Below, one piece after another: positions 42,618 to 51,483 of a DNA stretch of 64,000 nt (positions within the stretch are counted from its first letter, which is position 1; each line of letters opens with the position of its first letter). Below the pieces are notes generated by a model, which ran no database searches, was not told the origin of the DNA, and was given only the letters and a program-made list of their open reading frames with translations. This stretch comes from Streptomyces sp. Edi4. GTDB lineage: Bacteria > Actinomycetota > Actinomycetes > Streptomycetales > Streptomycetaceae. The stretch covers positions 5,766,001 to 5,830,000 of the forward strand of contig NZ_JBEJGY010000004.1 in NCBI RefSeq assembly GCF_040253615.1, written 5' to 3'. The position numbers and the translations under genes are program-made.

Positions 42618-43487
42618 ATGGCACAGGCAACGTCACCGGTACTCCCCGCCGCGATCGGGGACAGCGAGTTCGACCGCGACACCGCGATCACCCTGCGGGA
42701 AGCGGGAGTCTATGACGCCGAGCTCTCGGCGGGCTGGACCATCATCAACGCCGTCAACGGCGGTTATCTGCTGGCCCTCCTGGGCCGGGCGCTCGGTGAC
42801 GCGCTGCCGCACCCGGACCCGTTCAGCGTCTCGGCGCACTACCTCACGCCGTCCGTGCCGGGTCCCGCGGTCATCCGCACCCAGGTCGTACGCACCGGGC
42901 GCACCCTCTCCACCGGTCAGGCCTCGCTCTTCCAGTACGACGAGGCGGGCGCGGAGGTCGAGCGCATCCGGGTCCTCGGCTCTTACGGGGATCTCGACGC
43001 GCTCACCGACGAGGTGCGCACCACCGCGCAGCCGCCCGCGATGCCGCCGCTTTCGCACTGCATCGGCGCGACGGACGCGCCCGACGGCTCCCGTCCGCCC
43101 ATCCCCGGCAGTTCGGCCATCACCGACCGGCTGATGCTCAAGCTCGATCCGACCACGCTCGGCTGGGCGGTGGGGGCGCCGTCCGGCAAGGGCGAGATGC
43201 GGGCGTGGTTCGGGCTCGCGGACGGACGTGACGCGGACCCGATCTCGCTGCTCCTCACCGTGGACGCGCTGCCGCCGACGTCCTTCGAGCTCGGGCTCAA
43301 GGGGTGGACGCCGACGGTCGAACTGACCACGCACATCCGCTGCCGGCCGGCGCCGGGGCCGCTGCGGGTGTCGATCACCACGCGGAATCTGGCCGGGGGT
43401 TTTCTGGAGGAGGACGCGGAGGTCTGGGACTCGGCCGATCGACTGGTCGCCCAGTCCCGCCAGTTGGCGCGGGCGCCGCGGGGTTGA
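42618..43487 (+). CDS. Thioesterase family protein (TesB-like double hot dog)
   Basis: 289 residues from ATG 42618 (GTG 42609 is also in frame). The N-terminal hot-dog half has GWTIINAVNGGYLLALLGRAL and FSVSAHYLTPSVPG; the C-terminal half has LLTVDALPPTSFELG and TTHIRCRPAPGPLRV. This is the acyl-CoA thioesterase TesB-like arrangement in one chain. The likely role is hydrolysis of a cytoplasmic acyl-CoA. A FabR-like TetR gene lies beyond the repeat array and could share regulation, since both promoter regions contain CTCAGTAA. Confidence 0.82.
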   Translation: MAQATSPVLPAAIGDSEFDRDTAITLREAGVYDAELSAGWTIINAVNGGYLLALLGRALGDALPHPDPFSVSAHYLTPSVPGPAVIRTQVVRTGRTLSTGQASLFQYDEAGAEVERIRVLGSYGDLDALTDEVRTTAQPPAMPPLSHCIGATDAPDGSRPPIPGSSAITDRLMLKLDPTTLGWAVGAPSGKGEMRAWFGLADGRDADPISLLLTVDALPPTSFELGLKGWTPTVELTTHIRCRPAPGPLRVSITTRNLAGGFLEEDAEVWDSADRLVAQSRQLARAPRG

Positions 43488-44520
43488 GGCGGAGGGTTCG
43501 CCCACCTGCCCGCCCGTTGCCCGGGGTTGGCGAGCCCGGCCCTTGGGGCTGCGCCCCGGACCCCACGCGGGGGCTCCGCCCCCTGAACCCGTGGGGGGTC
43601 GCCCACCCGCCCGCCTGTTGCGCGGGTTGGTGGGGCTGGCCCCTGGGGCTGCACCCCGGACCCCACCTGGGGCTGCGCCCCGGCCCCCGTGCGGGGTTCG
43701 GTCCCTGCACCCCTGGGGGTTTGCTCACCCGCCCGTGCGGGGGCAAGGAGGGCTGGCGCATGGGGCTGCGCCCCGGACCCCACCTGGGGCTGCGCCCCGG
43801 CCCCCGTGCGGGGGGCTCCGCCCCCTGCACCCCTGGGGGGTTTGCCCACCCGCCCGCCTGTTGCGCGGGGTTGGCTGGGCTGGACCCTGGGGCTGCGCTC
43901 CGGACCCCACCTGGGGCTGCGCCCCGGCCCCCGTGCGGGGTTCGGTCCCTGCACCCCTGGGGGTTTGCCCACCCGCCCGTGCGGGGGCAAGGAGGGCTGG
44001 CTCATGGGGCTGCGCCCCGGACTCCGTGTGCCCCTAGCTCGCCCCCGCCCCACGCGGGGGCTCCCCCCTGCACCCCCTTGGGACTTGGCCGACGTGCCGC
44101 TTGCTCGATTGTCCGTTCATTGGCCCCGGGAGGGGGCGAGGTCTGGGGGCGACCTCGGGCCTGCGGGCGCACTTCGTACCCCGGTCGGGTGTGAAATCCA
44201 GCCCCTCCGGCGTTTGAGGAGCGGGGGTCCGGGGGCAGCGCCCACGGGGCTTGTGCCGGGTCCGGCTGTGAGCTGTGGCCGCGCGTTCACCCCCGGAGGG
44301 TTTCGGGAAGGGGTGGGGTGGGGCCTCCCGGGGTCCGGGGCGAAGCCCCCGGCGGCCGGGCCGGGGCCACGGGCGCTCCAAGGCCGGCCCAGCCGCACAG
44401 CGGGGCCCGGCTCCAAGGCCGGCCCAGCCGCACAGCGGGCCCGGCTCCAAGGCCGGCCCAGCCGCACAGCGGGCCCGGCGCGGCGTAGGCACCCCCCGCG
44501 CACCACCCCGTGGCCCCCGC
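43488..44520. repeat. 1-kb array of GC-rich tandem repeats between convergent genes
   Basis: No gene here. The main unit is about 243 bp, seen almost twice: GCCCACCCGCCCGCCTGTTG starts at 43601 and again at 43844. A shorter diverged copy begins near 43498. Each unit contains several copies of the hairpin-forming GGGGCTGCGCCCC. Long open frames run through in all directions only because stop codons are rare in such DNA. The array lies between two gene 3' ends and may act as a terminator or transcription barrier. Confidence 0.75.
44375..44477. repeat. Three tandem 34-35-bp repeats
   Basis: Units at 44375-44409 (35 bp, one extra G), 44410-44443 and 44444-44477 are otherwise identical and start with GCTCCAAGGCCGGCCCAGCC. 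They contain the palindromic GGCCGGCC. They lie at the end of the larger GC-rich array, 43 bases from the TetR stop. Confidence 0.75.
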
Positions 44521-45135
44521 TCAGTCCAGCCAGTGCCGGCGCCCCAGCGCGACCAAACGCAGCTGCGCGCGGGCGGTCGTGAGGATCGCGTCCGCGCCCT
44601 CGTCGTCCTCCAGGAGCGTCGACGCCGTCATCACCATGTGGTCGACGTACAGGCCCGCCAGCATGCGCAGATCAGCCGGGGGCCATCCCTTCGACTGCGG
44701 GTCCGCACCCAGCGCTTCGGCCACCTCGTCCGCGAAGGACCGCAGCTGCACGCCGATCGCGTCGCGGACCGGCGCCACCCCGCCGTGCCGTTCGCGGGCG
44801 ATGAAGCGGACGTGCGCGGGGTAGGCGCAGACGTGGGCGGCGATCAACGCGACCGCCCGGTCGATGCGTTCGTCGCTGGCCCCGGTGGTGACGATCGCCG
44901 CCCGAATCGTGCCATGGAGCGATCCGAGTGCCTGCTCGACCAGGGCGACGCCGAGGTCGGCGGTGTCCTTGAAGTGGCGGTAGAACGCGGCCGGCGCCAC
45001 GCCCACGGCCCGGGTGACCTCGCGGAGCCCGAGGCTGCTCAGGCTCTGGTGCTCCAGGAGCTGGAGCGCCGAGTCCATGAGGGCCTGGCGCGTCTTCTGC
45101 TTCTGGGCCTGCCGGATTCCGAGAGTGTGGCTCAT
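44521..45135 (-). CDS. TetR-family regulator (FabR-like)
   Basis: 204 residues from ATG 45135; an upstream in-frame start at 45183 would overlap the putative operators. The helix-turn-helix reads LGLREVTRAVGVAPAAFYRHF, followed by KDTADLG, the recognition-helix context of FabR-type regulators of membrane lipid genes. The C-terminal ligand domain has FIARERHGG and ADLRMLAGLYVDHMV. Two TCAGTRAACAG direct repeats flank its promoter, pointing to autoregulation and possible control of the divergent small membrane genes. The ligand is unknown; an acyl-CoA or fatty acid is plausible by family. Confidence 0.88.
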   Translation of the reverse strand: MSHTLGIRQAQKQKTRQALMDSALQLLEHQSLSSLGLREVTRAVGVAPAAFYRHFKDTADLGVALVEQALGSLHGTIRAAIVTTGASDERIDRAVALIAAHVCAYPAHVRFIARERHGGVAPVRDAIGVQLRSFADEVAEALGADPQSKGWPPADLRMLAGLYVDHMVMTASTLLEDDEGADAILTTARAQLRLVALGRRHWLD

Positions 45136-45140
45136 ACCAC

Positions 45141-45197
45141 TCAGTAAACAGCTGTTCGCCGAAGTTCGGAAGACTAGACTCATCAGTCAGTGAACAG
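45141..45197. promoter_or_regulatory. Direct repeats TCAGTRAACAG (putative TetR operators)
   Basis: TCAGTAAACAG at 45141-45151 and TCAGTGAACAG at 45187-45197 are 46 bp apart in the same orientation, between the divergent TetR gene and the small membrane genes. Confidence 0.5.
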
Positions 45198-45326
45198 TCG
45201 TACTCCGAAAGGTGATTGGCCCCGCCGATCGGAGGTACACGGAACACGACCAGGGCATCCGGAGCCCCAACCGGCTCATCCGGAGCACCACCCGGGACAC
45301 CGGCCCGGTGCCAAAGACGAGACATC

Positions 45327-45355
45327 GGGATACCGGGATACCGGGATACCGGGAG
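45327..45355. repeat. Short tandem repeat GGGATACC x3
   Basis: Three 8-bp units start at 45327, 45335 and 45343, followed by a partial GGGAG, in the 5' region of the small membrane gene. Length variation by slippage is possible. Confidence 0.6.
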
Positions 45356-45392
45356 CCGGATCGCCGAAGAACCGCACACGGAAAGGGATCTC

Positions 45393-45548
45393 ATGTTTTT
45401 CCTCGTCGCAGCCCTCCTCCTGCTGGGGGTCGTGCTGGGCTCAGCGGCGCACCTCCCGCTCCCGGTCACGCTCGCCGTCGCAGGCGTCATCGCCGTCTGG
45501 CTGCTCGTCTTCTCCGCCCGTGAACGCTTCTCGCACCGGAAGGGCTGA
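45393..45548 (+). CDS. Small membrane protein, 51 residues
   Basis: From ATG 45393 with AAAGGGA upstream. Two hydrophobic stretches (FFLVAALLLLGVVLGS and VTLAVAGVIAVWLLVF) are joined by a short HLPLP turn, and the C-terminus is basic (SARERFSHRKG). The form suggests a two-helix hairpin with both ends in the cytoplasm. It ends two bases before the next gene's ATG, so the two are almost certainly co-translated. No family is recognised. Confidence 0.6.
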   Translation: MFFLVAALLLLGVVLGSAAHLPLPVTLAVAGVIAVWLLVFSARERFSHRKG

Positions 45549-45550
45549 CC

Positions 45551-45820
45551 ATGGAACTCGCCGCGATCCGCCGCCGCACCCGGGACCGTGACGCCGACGG
45601 AATGGCCGTGGCGGCCTTCGTTCTCGGCCTGCTCGGGCTGCTCGTCATGAACGTCGTGCTGGGCCCCATCGCCATCGTCCTGGCCTCGCTCTCCCTCCTG
45701 TACCGGACGCGCCGCCGCGGCCGGGCCCTGCTCGGACTCGCCCTCGGCGTCGCCGACCTCGTGGTTCTCGCCGCCCTCGTCATGGCCGACCACACCGTCT
45801 CCTGGGGCCTGAGCGGCTGA
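45551..45820 (+). CDS. Small DUF4190-like membrane protein
   Basis: 89 residues from ATG 45551; the GGAAGGG serving it lies in the last codons of the preceding gene. A short basic N-terminus precedes two helices (MAVAAFVLGLLGLLVMNVVLGPIAIVLA and LLGLALGVADLVVLAALV) separated by a YRTRRRGRA loop. This is the DUF4190-type topology common in actinomycetes. Function unknown. It forms an operon with the 51-residue membrane protein, divergent from the TetR gene that may control both. Confidence 0.65.
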   Translation: MELAAIRRRTRDRDADGMAVAAFVLGLLGLLVMNVVLGPIAIVLASLSLLYRTRRRGRALLGLALGVADLVVLAALVMADHTVSWGLSG

Positions 45821-45873
45821 TCCGGGCCACGCCCCTGGCCGGAACCGCGGCACGGTCCACCCGGCGCGGCTCG

Positions 45874-45879
45874 TAGAAT
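45874..45879 (+). promoter_or_regulatory. -10 box of the cysteine desulfurase gene (leaderless)
   Basis: TAGAAT ends 10 bases before ATG 45890, and no ribosome-binding site precedes the ATG, as expected for a leaderless transcript. Confidence 0.5.
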
Positions 45880-45889
45880 CGGGCCCACC

Positions 45890-47059
45890 ATGGCTTACCT
45901 CGACCACGCCGCGACCACTCCGATGCTCCCGGAGGCGGTCCAGGCGATGACCGCCCAGCTGACCGCCACCGGCAACGCGTCCTCGCTGCACGCCGCCGGG
46001 CGGCGGGCCCGCCGCACCGCCGAGGAGGCCCGGGAAGAACTCGCCGACGCGCTCGGCGCCCGCCCCAGCGAGGTCGTCTTCACGGCCGGCGGCACCGAGG
46101 CCGACAACCTCGCCGTCAAGGGCCTGTACTGGGCCCGCAGGGACGCCGACCGGCGCCGCGTGCGCGTCCTGGCCAGCCCTGTCGAGCACCACGCCGTGCT
46201 CGACGCGGTGCACTGGCTCGCCGAACACGAGGGCGCCACCGTCGAGTACCTGCCCGTCGACGCGTACGGCAGAGTGCACCCCCAGGCGCTGCGCGACGCC
46301 ATCGAGCGCGACCCCGACGACGTCGCCCTCGCCACCGTCATGTGGGCCAACAACGAGATCGGCACCATCATGCCGGTGGCAGAACTGGCCGCCGTGGCCC
46401 GCGAGTTCGACGTCCCACTGCACGCCGACGCGGTGCAGGCCTTCGGTCAGCTCGACGTCGACTTCGCCGCCTCAGGCCTTGCCGCCATGACCGTCTCCGG
46501 CCACAAGGTCGGCGGCCCGTACGGCATCGGCGCCCTGCTCCTCGGCCGCGAGTACACCCCCGTGCCCGTGCTGCACGGCGGCGGGCAGGAGCGGCATGTG
46601 CGCTCCGGCACCCTCGACGTCCCGGCCATCGCCGCGTTCGCGGTCGCCGGGCGGCTCGCCGCCGAGCGGCGCGGCGCGTTCGCCCGGGACACCGGGGGGC
46701 TGCGGGACCGGCTCGTGGAGGCCGTGTACCGGGCCGTGCCCGACGCGATCCTCGGCGGGGACCCGGAGCCGGCGGGCCGGCTCCCCGCCAACGCCCACTT
46801 CACCTTCCCCGGCTGCGAAGGCGACTCCCTCCTGCTGCTGCTCGACGCGCAGGGCATCGAGTGCTCCACCGGCTCCGCCTGCACCGCGGGCGTCGCCCAG
46901 CCCAGTCATGTCCTGCTCGCCACCGGCACCGACCCCGACCTGGCCCGGGGCACCCTGCGTTTCTCCTTGGGCCACACCTCCACGGAGGCGGATGTCGAGG
47001 CAGTCGCGGGCGCCATCGGTCCCGCCGTGGAGCGCGCCCGCAGCGCCGGACTCGTCTGA
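45890..47059 (+). CDS. Cysteine desulfurase (IscS/NifS class)
   Basis: 389 residues from ATG 45890. PLP-binding Lys is in [12 protein letters not shown], the active-site Cys in STGSACTAG, and the N-terminus YLDHAATTP is typical. The enzyme moves sulfur from L-cysteine to a persulfide for tRNA thiolation and other uses. mnmA lies downstream in the same orientation, separated by a convergent amidase gene; the same pair is adjacent in mycobacteria. Supplying sulfur for 2-thiouridine in tRNA is the likely main role. Confidence 0.93.
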   Translation: MAYLDHAATTPMLPEAVQAMTAQLTATGNASSLHAAGRRARRTAEEAREELADALGARPSEVVFTAGGTEADNLAVKGLYWARRDADRRRVRVLASPVEHHAVLDAVHWLAEHEGATVEYLPVDAYGRVHPQALRDAIERDPDDVALATVMWANNEIGTIMPVAELAAVAREFDVPLHADAVQAFGQLDVDFAASGLAAMTVSGHKVGGPYGIGALLLGREYTPVPVLHGGGQERHVRSGTLDVPAIAAFAVAGRLAAERRGAFARDTGGLRDRLVEAVYRAVPDAILGGDPEPAGRLPANAHFTFPGCEGDSLLLLLDAQGIECSTGSACTAGVAQPSHVLLATGTDPDLARGTLRFSLGHTSTEADVEAVAGAIGPAVERARSAGLV

Positions 47060-47081
47060 CACCGCCACCCCGGCGCGCGGC

Positions 47082-47687
47082 TCAGGCCCCGGTGGCCGCG
47101 CCCACCATCGTCAGGTAGCGCGGCCAGTCCCAGTGCGGACCGGGGTCGGTGTGGTCGGTGCCCGGCACCTCCACGTGCCCGATGATGTGCTTGCGGTCGA
47201 CGGCTATGCGGTAGCGGGCGCATATCGCTGCCGTCAGCCGCGCCGACGCCGCGTACATGGCGTCGGTGAAGGAGGACGCCTCCTCGATGAAGCCCTCGTG
47301 CTCTATGCCGACGCTGCGCTCGTTATAAGCGCGATTGCCCGCGTGGTACGCCACGTCCAGCTCCCGGACCGTCTGCGCTATGTGCCCGTCCCCGGACACC
47401 ACATAGTGCGCCGCGACCTTGTTCCTCGGGTCCTGGAACGTCTTGAGCGCGCTGTCGAAACTGCCCTGGACGACATGGATCACCACCCGGTCCACCGCGT
47501 AGTCCTCCGGCCGGTCCGCCATCCGCCAGTTCGCCGGGGCGGCCGCCACCCACCGCGCCCCCGCGTAGTCCAGCTCTCCGGCCTTGCGCGGTCTGTGCGG
47601 GCGCGCGTGCGGCGCGTTCAGATATCCGATGGTCCCGAGCGCCACCACCGCGCCCCCGATCAGCAGCCCCCTGCGGCTGGTCGCCAT
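47082..47687 (-). CDS. N-acetylmuramoyl-L-alanine amidase (Amidase_2), exported
   Basis: 201 residues from ATG 47687. The frame is open far beyond this on the minus strand, but that part is antisense to mnmA. The N-terminus MATSRRGLLIGGAVVALGTI is a Tat-like signal or anchor. The T7-lysozyme-type amidase domain has VIHVVQGSF (first zinc His), HIAQTVRELDVAYHAGN, SVGIEHEGF and GHVEVPGTDHTDPGPHWDW (second His and the Asp-Pro-Gly-Pro motif). It should cleave the amide between MurNAc and the stem peptide, in wall turnover or defence. It is convergent with the cysteine desulfurase gene. Confidence 0.9.
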   Translation of the reverse strand: MATSRRGLLIGGAVVALGTIGYLNAPHARPHRPRKAGELDYAGARWVAAAPANWRMADRPEDYAVDRVVIHVVQGSFDSALKTFQDPRNKVAAHYVVSGDGHIAQTVRELDVAYHAGNRAYNERSVGIEHEGFIEEASSFTDAMYAASARLTAAICARYRIAVDRKHIIGHVEVPGTDHTDPGPHWDWPRYLTMVGAATGA

Positions 47688-47818
47688 ACGCCCCGCCCCC
47701 GTCGCTCCCGTACCTCCCCAACAGGCCGCGCCGCACCCGGCGGGCCCCGGAATCCCGGATCGGACCCCCTCTGACAGGCACAACGGATACTCCCGCGCCC
47801 CCGGTTCCCGATCCCACG

Positions 47819-47824
47819 TACCCT
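47819..47824 (+). promoter_or_regulatory. -10-like box of mnmA (leaderless)
   Basis: TACCCT ends 10 bases before ATG 47835; no ribosome site is present. Confidence 0.4.
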
Positions 47825-47834
47825 TACGAGTGCT

Positions 47835-48980
47835 ATGACTCAGACTTCGCCGCAGCCCCCGTCGATGACCTCCCCGCGCCCCCTGCGCGTCCTGGCCGCC
47901 ATGTCCGGCGGTGTGGACTCCGCCGTCGCCGCCGCCCGGGCCGCCGAAGCCGGCCACGACGTCACCGGCGTGCACCTGGCGCTCTCCGCGAACCCCCAGT
48001 CCTTCCGCACCGGGGCCCGCGGCTGCTGCACCATCGAGGACTCCCGCGACGCCCGCCGCGCGGCGGACGTCATCGGCATCCCCTTCTACGTCTGGGACCT
48101 GGCCGAACGCTTCCGTGAGGACGTCGTGGAGGACTTCATCGCGGAGTACGAGGCGGGCCGCACGCCCAACCCGTGCCTGCGCTGCAACGAGAAGATCAAG
48201 TTCGCGGCGCTGCTCGACAAGGCCCTCGCGCTCGGCTTCGACGCGGTCTGCACCGGCCACTACGCGACCGTCGTCCTGAACGAGGACGGCACCCGCGAGC
48301 TGCACCGCGCGTCCGACATGGCCAAGGACCAGTCCTATGTGCTCGGCGTGCTCGACGAGCGTCAGCTCGCCCACGCGATGTTCCCGCTCGGCGACACCCT
48401 CACCACCAAGGACGAGATCCGCGCCGAGGCCGAGCGCCGGGGCCTGGCCGTCGCCAAGAAGCCCGACAGCCACGACATCTGCTTCATCGCCGACGGCGAC
48501 ACCCAGGGCTTCCTCGCGAACCGCCTCGGCAAGGCGGAGGGCGACATCGTGGACGAGTCCGGCGCCAAGATCGGCAGCCACGAGGGCGCCTTCGGCTTCA
48601 CCATCGGCCAGCGCAAGGGCCTGCGCATCGGGCACCCGGCCGCCGACGGCAAGCCGCGGTACGTCCTGGACATCTCGCCCGTCAACAACACGGTCACCGT
48701 CGGTCCCGTCGAAGCGCTCGACGTCACCGCCCTGGGTGCGATCAAGCCCCGCTGGTGCGGCACCGCCCCGGTCGGAGCTGGCACGTACACCGCGCAGCTG
48801 CGCGCCCACGGCGGCGAGACCGAGGTGACGGCGGAACTGGTCGACGACGTCCTGAAGGTGACGTTCGCCGAACCGGTCCGAGGCGTCGCCCCCGGCCAGG
48901 CCATCGTCCTGTACGACGGCACACGCGTGGTGGGCTCGGCGACGATCGCGACGACCGAGCGGGCCGCAGCTCGCGTGTAG
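47835..48980 (+). CDS. mnmA: tRNA-specific 2-thiouridylase MnmA
   Basis: 381 residues from ATG 47835 (ATG 47865 is an alternative). The PP-loop SGGVDS is at residues 24-29. The catalytic pair is Cys114 in NPCLRCN and Cys216 in SHDICFI; the family motif [14 protein letters not shown] follows. MnmA activates U34 of Lys, Glu and Gln tRNAs with ATP and replaces its oxygen by sulfur supplied by a cysteine desulfurase, here encoded just upstream. The C-terminal beta-barrel binds tRNA. The protein is cytoplasmic. Confidence 0.96.
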   Translation: MTQTSPQPPSMTSPRPLRVLAAMSGGVDSAVAAARAAEAGHDVTGVHLALSANPQSFRTGARGCCTIEDSRDARRAADVIGIPFYVWDLAERFREDVVEDFIAEYEAGRTPNPCLRCNEKIKFAALLDKALALGFDAVCTGHYATVVLNEDGTRELHRASDMAKDQSYVLGVLDERQLAHAMFPLGDTLTTKDEIRAEAERRGLAVAKKPDSHDICFIADGDTQGFLANRLGKAEGDIVDESGAKIGSHEGAFGFTIGQRKGLRIGHPAADGKPRYVLDISPVNNTVTVGPVEALDVTALGAIKPRWCGTAPVGAGTYTAQLRAHGGETEVTAELVDDVLKVTFAEPVRGVAPGQAIVLYDGTRVVGSATIATTERAAARV

Positions 48981-49000
48981 CGGGGCCGCCCCCGAAGGCG

Positions 49001-49951
49001 CTACTGGGCGACGCGAAGGACGATCTTCCCCTGGGTGCGTCCGCGCTCGCCGTACTCGTGCGCCTTCGCGGCGTCGGCCAGGTCGAACACCGAGTCGATC
49101 TCCACGCGGAGCTTGCCCTCCGTCACGAGCGTGGCGATCGCGCGCATGCCCGCCTGGTCCGGCTCCACGATGGTGAAGCCGGCCCGCAGACCCCGCCGCG
49201 CCGCCTCCGCAAGCAGCTCGGGCTCGTCCGGCGTGTTGATCGAGACCAGGGTGCCGCCGGGGCGCAGCACCTTGAGGGAGCGCGCGCTGTAGTCGCCGCC
49301 CACGGCGTCGAAGACGACGTCGACGTCTCCTACGGCCTCGGTGAAGTCGACGGCGGTGTAGTCGATCACCTCGTCCGCGCCGAGCCCCCGGACAAAGGCG
49401 TGCTTGGCCGCGCTCGCCGTGCCGATGACGTACGCGCCAAGCGCCTTGGCGATCTGTACGGCGAGGTGTCCGACCCCGCCGGCCGCCGCGTGGACCAGCA
49501 CCCGCTGCCCCGGGGCGAGGCGGGCCGTGTCGACGAGCGACTGCCACGCGGTCAGCGCGGCCAGCGGCAGGGCGGCCGCCTGGATGTGGTCGATGCCGTC
49601 CGGCTTGGGGACGAAGTGCCGGGCGGGTGCGACGACGTACTCGGCGTAGGCGCCGGCCTGGCGCGGGAAGAGCGGCATGCCGAAGACCGCGGCGCCCGGC
49701 TGGTACAGCGTGACGCCGACGCCCACCGCCTCGACGGTGCCGGACACGTCGTGGCCGAGGATCGCGGGGTCGCCCATCGGCGTGAACCCGCCGTGCGTGC
49801 GGATCTTCCAGTCGGCCGGGTTGACCCCCGCCGCGTGGACGCGCACCAGGACCTCGCCCGTGCCCGGCTCGGGGCGCTCGGTCTCGATCTCGGCCAGCAC
49901 CTCGGGGCCGCCGTGCCGGGCGTAGCTGATGGCGCGCATGGTCTGGGACAT
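49001..49951 (-). CDS. NADP-dependent zinc-free oxidoreductase (quinone reductase-like MDR)
   Basis: 316 residues from ATG 49951. The GroES-like domain has GVNPADWKIR and GHDVSGTVEAVG, and the Rossmann part has the VLVHAAAGGVGHLAVQIAKALGA signature of zinc-independent medium-chain reductases. The catalytic zinc Cys is absent. Likely substrates are quinones or enones with NADPH. It is divergent from a GlxA-type AraC regulator across a 125-base region with regularly spaced repeats, so that regulator probably controls it. Confidence 0.9.
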   Translation of the reverse strand: MSQTMRAISYARHGGPEVLAEIETERPEPGTGEVLVRVHAAGVNPADWKIRTHGGFTPMGDPAILGHDVSGTVEAVGVGVTLYQPGAAVFGMPLFPRQAGAYAEYVVAPARHFVPKPDGIDHIQAAALPLAALTAWQSLVDTARLAPGQRVLVHAAAGGVGHLAVQIAKALGAYVIGTASAAKHAFVRGLGADEVIDYTAVDFTEAVGDVDVVFDAVGGDYSARSLKVLRPGGTLVSINTPDEPELLAEAARRGLRAGFTIVEPDQAGMRAIATLVTEGKLRVEIDSVFDLADAAKAHEYGERGRTQGKIVLRVAQ

Positions 49952-50050
49952 GGGTGATCCTTTTCAACGGCTGTCGAGGGGTTTCGGCTGGTGGGAGCCA
50001 CCAACGGAGACCAGCCTGCGGTCTGACGGCCTCGTATGGTGCTGGCCGTT

Positions 50051-50079
50051 TGGCCATGATGTGACAGAATCTGGCCATG
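50051..50079. promoter_or_regulatory. Direct repeat TGGCCATG, 21-bp period
   Basis: TGGCCATG occurs at 50051-50058 and 50072-50079 with a related TGGCCGTT at 50043-50050, in the divergent promoter of the regulator and oxidoreductase genes. The last copy overlaps the regulator ATG (50077). A spacing of two helical turns is typical for AraC-family operators. Confidence 0.5.
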
Positions 50080-51063
50080 CCCCTACGACCGGACACGCAC
50101 CAGGTGGCGGTGCTCGCCCTCGACGGAGTGGTCTCCTTCGAGCTGGGCATCGCGCCCCGGATCTTCAACAGCGCCAAGGGGCCGGACGGCACGCCCCTGT
50201 ACGAGGTGACCGTCTGCACCGCGGACGGGCGACCGGTGCGCACCGAGGCCGGGTTCTCGGTCGCGGTCGACCACGGGCCCGAAGCGCTCGCCGCCGCCGA
50301 CACCGTGGTCATCCCGCCCACCCACAATCTCGGCGCCATGGCGAAGGGCGGCCCGCTGCCCGAGCCGCTGGTCCGCGCCTTCGAGCGGATCCGGCCCGGC
50401 ACCCGCATGGTGTCCATCTGCACCGCGTCCTACGTGCTGGGCGCCGCCGGGCTACTCGACGGGCGGCCCGCCACCACGCACTGGTGCGACGCCGCCGCCT
50501 TCGCGCGCATCTTTCCTGGCGTCGACGTGGACCCGGGCGTCCTGTTCGTCGACGACGGCGACGTCCTGACCTCGGCGGGCGCGGCCGCCGGCATCGACCT
50601 GTGCCTGCACCTGGTGCGCCGCGACCACGGCAGCGCGGTCGCCAACCGCGCCGCCCGGCACTGCGTGGTCCCGCCCTGGCGCGACGGCGGCCAGGCCCAG
50701 TACATCGAGCGCCCCGTTCCCGAGCCCACCCTCGCCAGCACCGCCGCCACCCGCGCGTGGGCCCTGGAGCGCCTCCAGGAACCGCTCTCGCTGGGTGAGA
50801 TGGCCGCCCACGCCCGCATGAGTCTGCGCACCTTCACGCGCCGCTTCCGCGAGGAGGCGGGCATGACACCGGGCACCTGGCTCACCGCCCAGCGGCTCGA
50901 ACTGGCCCGCCAGCTCCTGGAGTCGAGTGACCTGCCGGTGGACCTGGTGGCCCACAGGGCCGGCTTCGGCACCGCCAACTCGCTGCGCCAGCACATGCGT
51001 TCCGTGCTCGGCGTCTCACCGGTCGCCTACCGGCGCACCTTCCAGGTCGGCGCGCCCGCCTGA
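50077..51063 (+). CDS. GlxA-family transcriptional regulator (DJ-1/PfpI domain plus AraC HTH)
   Basis: 328 residues from ATG 50077. Residues 8-170 are a DJ-1/PfpI-like domain with VAVLALDGVVSFELGIAPRIF and the nucleophile-elbow region VSICTASYVLGAAGLLDGR, where a Cys is present. Residues about 225-320 contain two AraC helix-turn-helix units (LSLGEMAAHARMSLRTFTRRF and PVDLVAHRAGFGTANSLRQHM). Such proteins respond to small metabolites or modification of the Cys. It starts inside a direct repeat that may be its own operator and is divergent from the oxidoreductase gene. Confidence 0.92.
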   Translation: MPLRPDTHQVAVLALDGVVSFELGIAPRIFNSAKGPDGTPLYEVTVCTADGRPVRTEAGFSVAVDHGPEALAAADTVVIPPTHNLGAMAKGGPLPEPLVRAFERIRPGTRMVSICTASYVLGAAGLLDGRPATTHWCDAAAFARIFPGVDVDPGVLFVDDGDVLTSAGAAAGIDLCLHLVRRDHGSAVANRAARHCVVPPWRDGGQAQYIERPVPEPTLASTAATRAWALERLQEPLSLGEMAAHARMSLRTFTRRFREEAGMTPGTWLTAQRLELARQLLESSDLPVDLVAHRAGFGTANSLRQHMRSVLGVSPVAYRRTFQVGAPA

Positions 51064-51072
51064 ACCGCGCTC

Positions 51073-51402
51073 CTACTCGGTGACCTTCTCGACCTCGTAG
51101 AAACAGAGATGGTCCTTGATCTCGGCCACCTCCGCCTTGGGTTCGGGGTAGTACCAGACCAGGTCGGGTGCCTCGGGCAGCGACCAATAGGAGGCCGTTC
51201 CCTTGAACGGGCAATAGGTGTGGGTGTCCGACGCGGTCAAGAGGTCGGTCCGTACGTCCTCGGGCGGAAGGTAGTAGCGCACGGGGAGCCCGGTCTCGCG
51301 CAGGAGCAGCGGGCGCCGGCTCTCGGCCAGCACCTGCCCGTCGTGAACGACCCGCACATGCTCGCTGCCCTGCTCGATGGTGATGCGATGTCCTGTCGTC
51401 AT
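51073..51402 (-). CDS. DUF427-family protein
   Basis: 109 residues from ATG 51402. The DUF427 core is visible: HVRVVHDGQVLAESRRPLLL, RYYLPPEDV, HTYCPFKGTASYW and AWYYPEP-type VWYYPEPKAEV. The family forms a small beta-rich fold of unknown function with a conserved Cys-Pro-Phe-Lys-Gly segment. It is convergent with the GlxA-type gene and divergent from the LOG-family gene. Confidence 0.85.
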   Translation of the reverse strand: MTTGHRITIEQGSEHVRVVHDGQVLAESRRPLLLRETGLPVRYYLPPEDVRTDLLTASDTHTYCPFKGTASYWSLPEAPDLVWYYPEPKAEVAEIKDHLCFYEVEKVTE

Positions 51403-51471
51403 ACCCAGTGCAGCGCCCTGGGTGCCCCGCTTCTTCCCCGCCGCCCTTGGTCCGCGCGGACACCCGCCTCG

Positions 51472-51477
51472 TAGGGT
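51472..51477 (+). promoter_or_regulatory. -10-like box of the LOG-family gene (leaderless)
   Basis: TAGGGT ends 6 bases before ATG 51484; no ribosome site can fit. Confidence 0.45.
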
Positions 51478-51483
51478 GGGCGC

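Noticed and set aside
43488-44520. CRISPR array
   Set aside because: Repeats are long, GC-rich, contiguous or diverged, without unique spacers of uniform size and without cas genes.
45200-45392. Coding extension upstream of the 51-residue membrane protein
   Set aside because: The segment includes the GGGATACC tandem repeat and the putative TetR operator side; the ribosome site is directly before ATG 45393.
47688-50423. A very long minus-strand frame continuing upstream of the amidase
   Set aside because: Only the amidase part has a signal peptide and domain; the rest is antisense to mnmA and the GlxA-type gene or in the wrong frame of the oxidoreductase gene.
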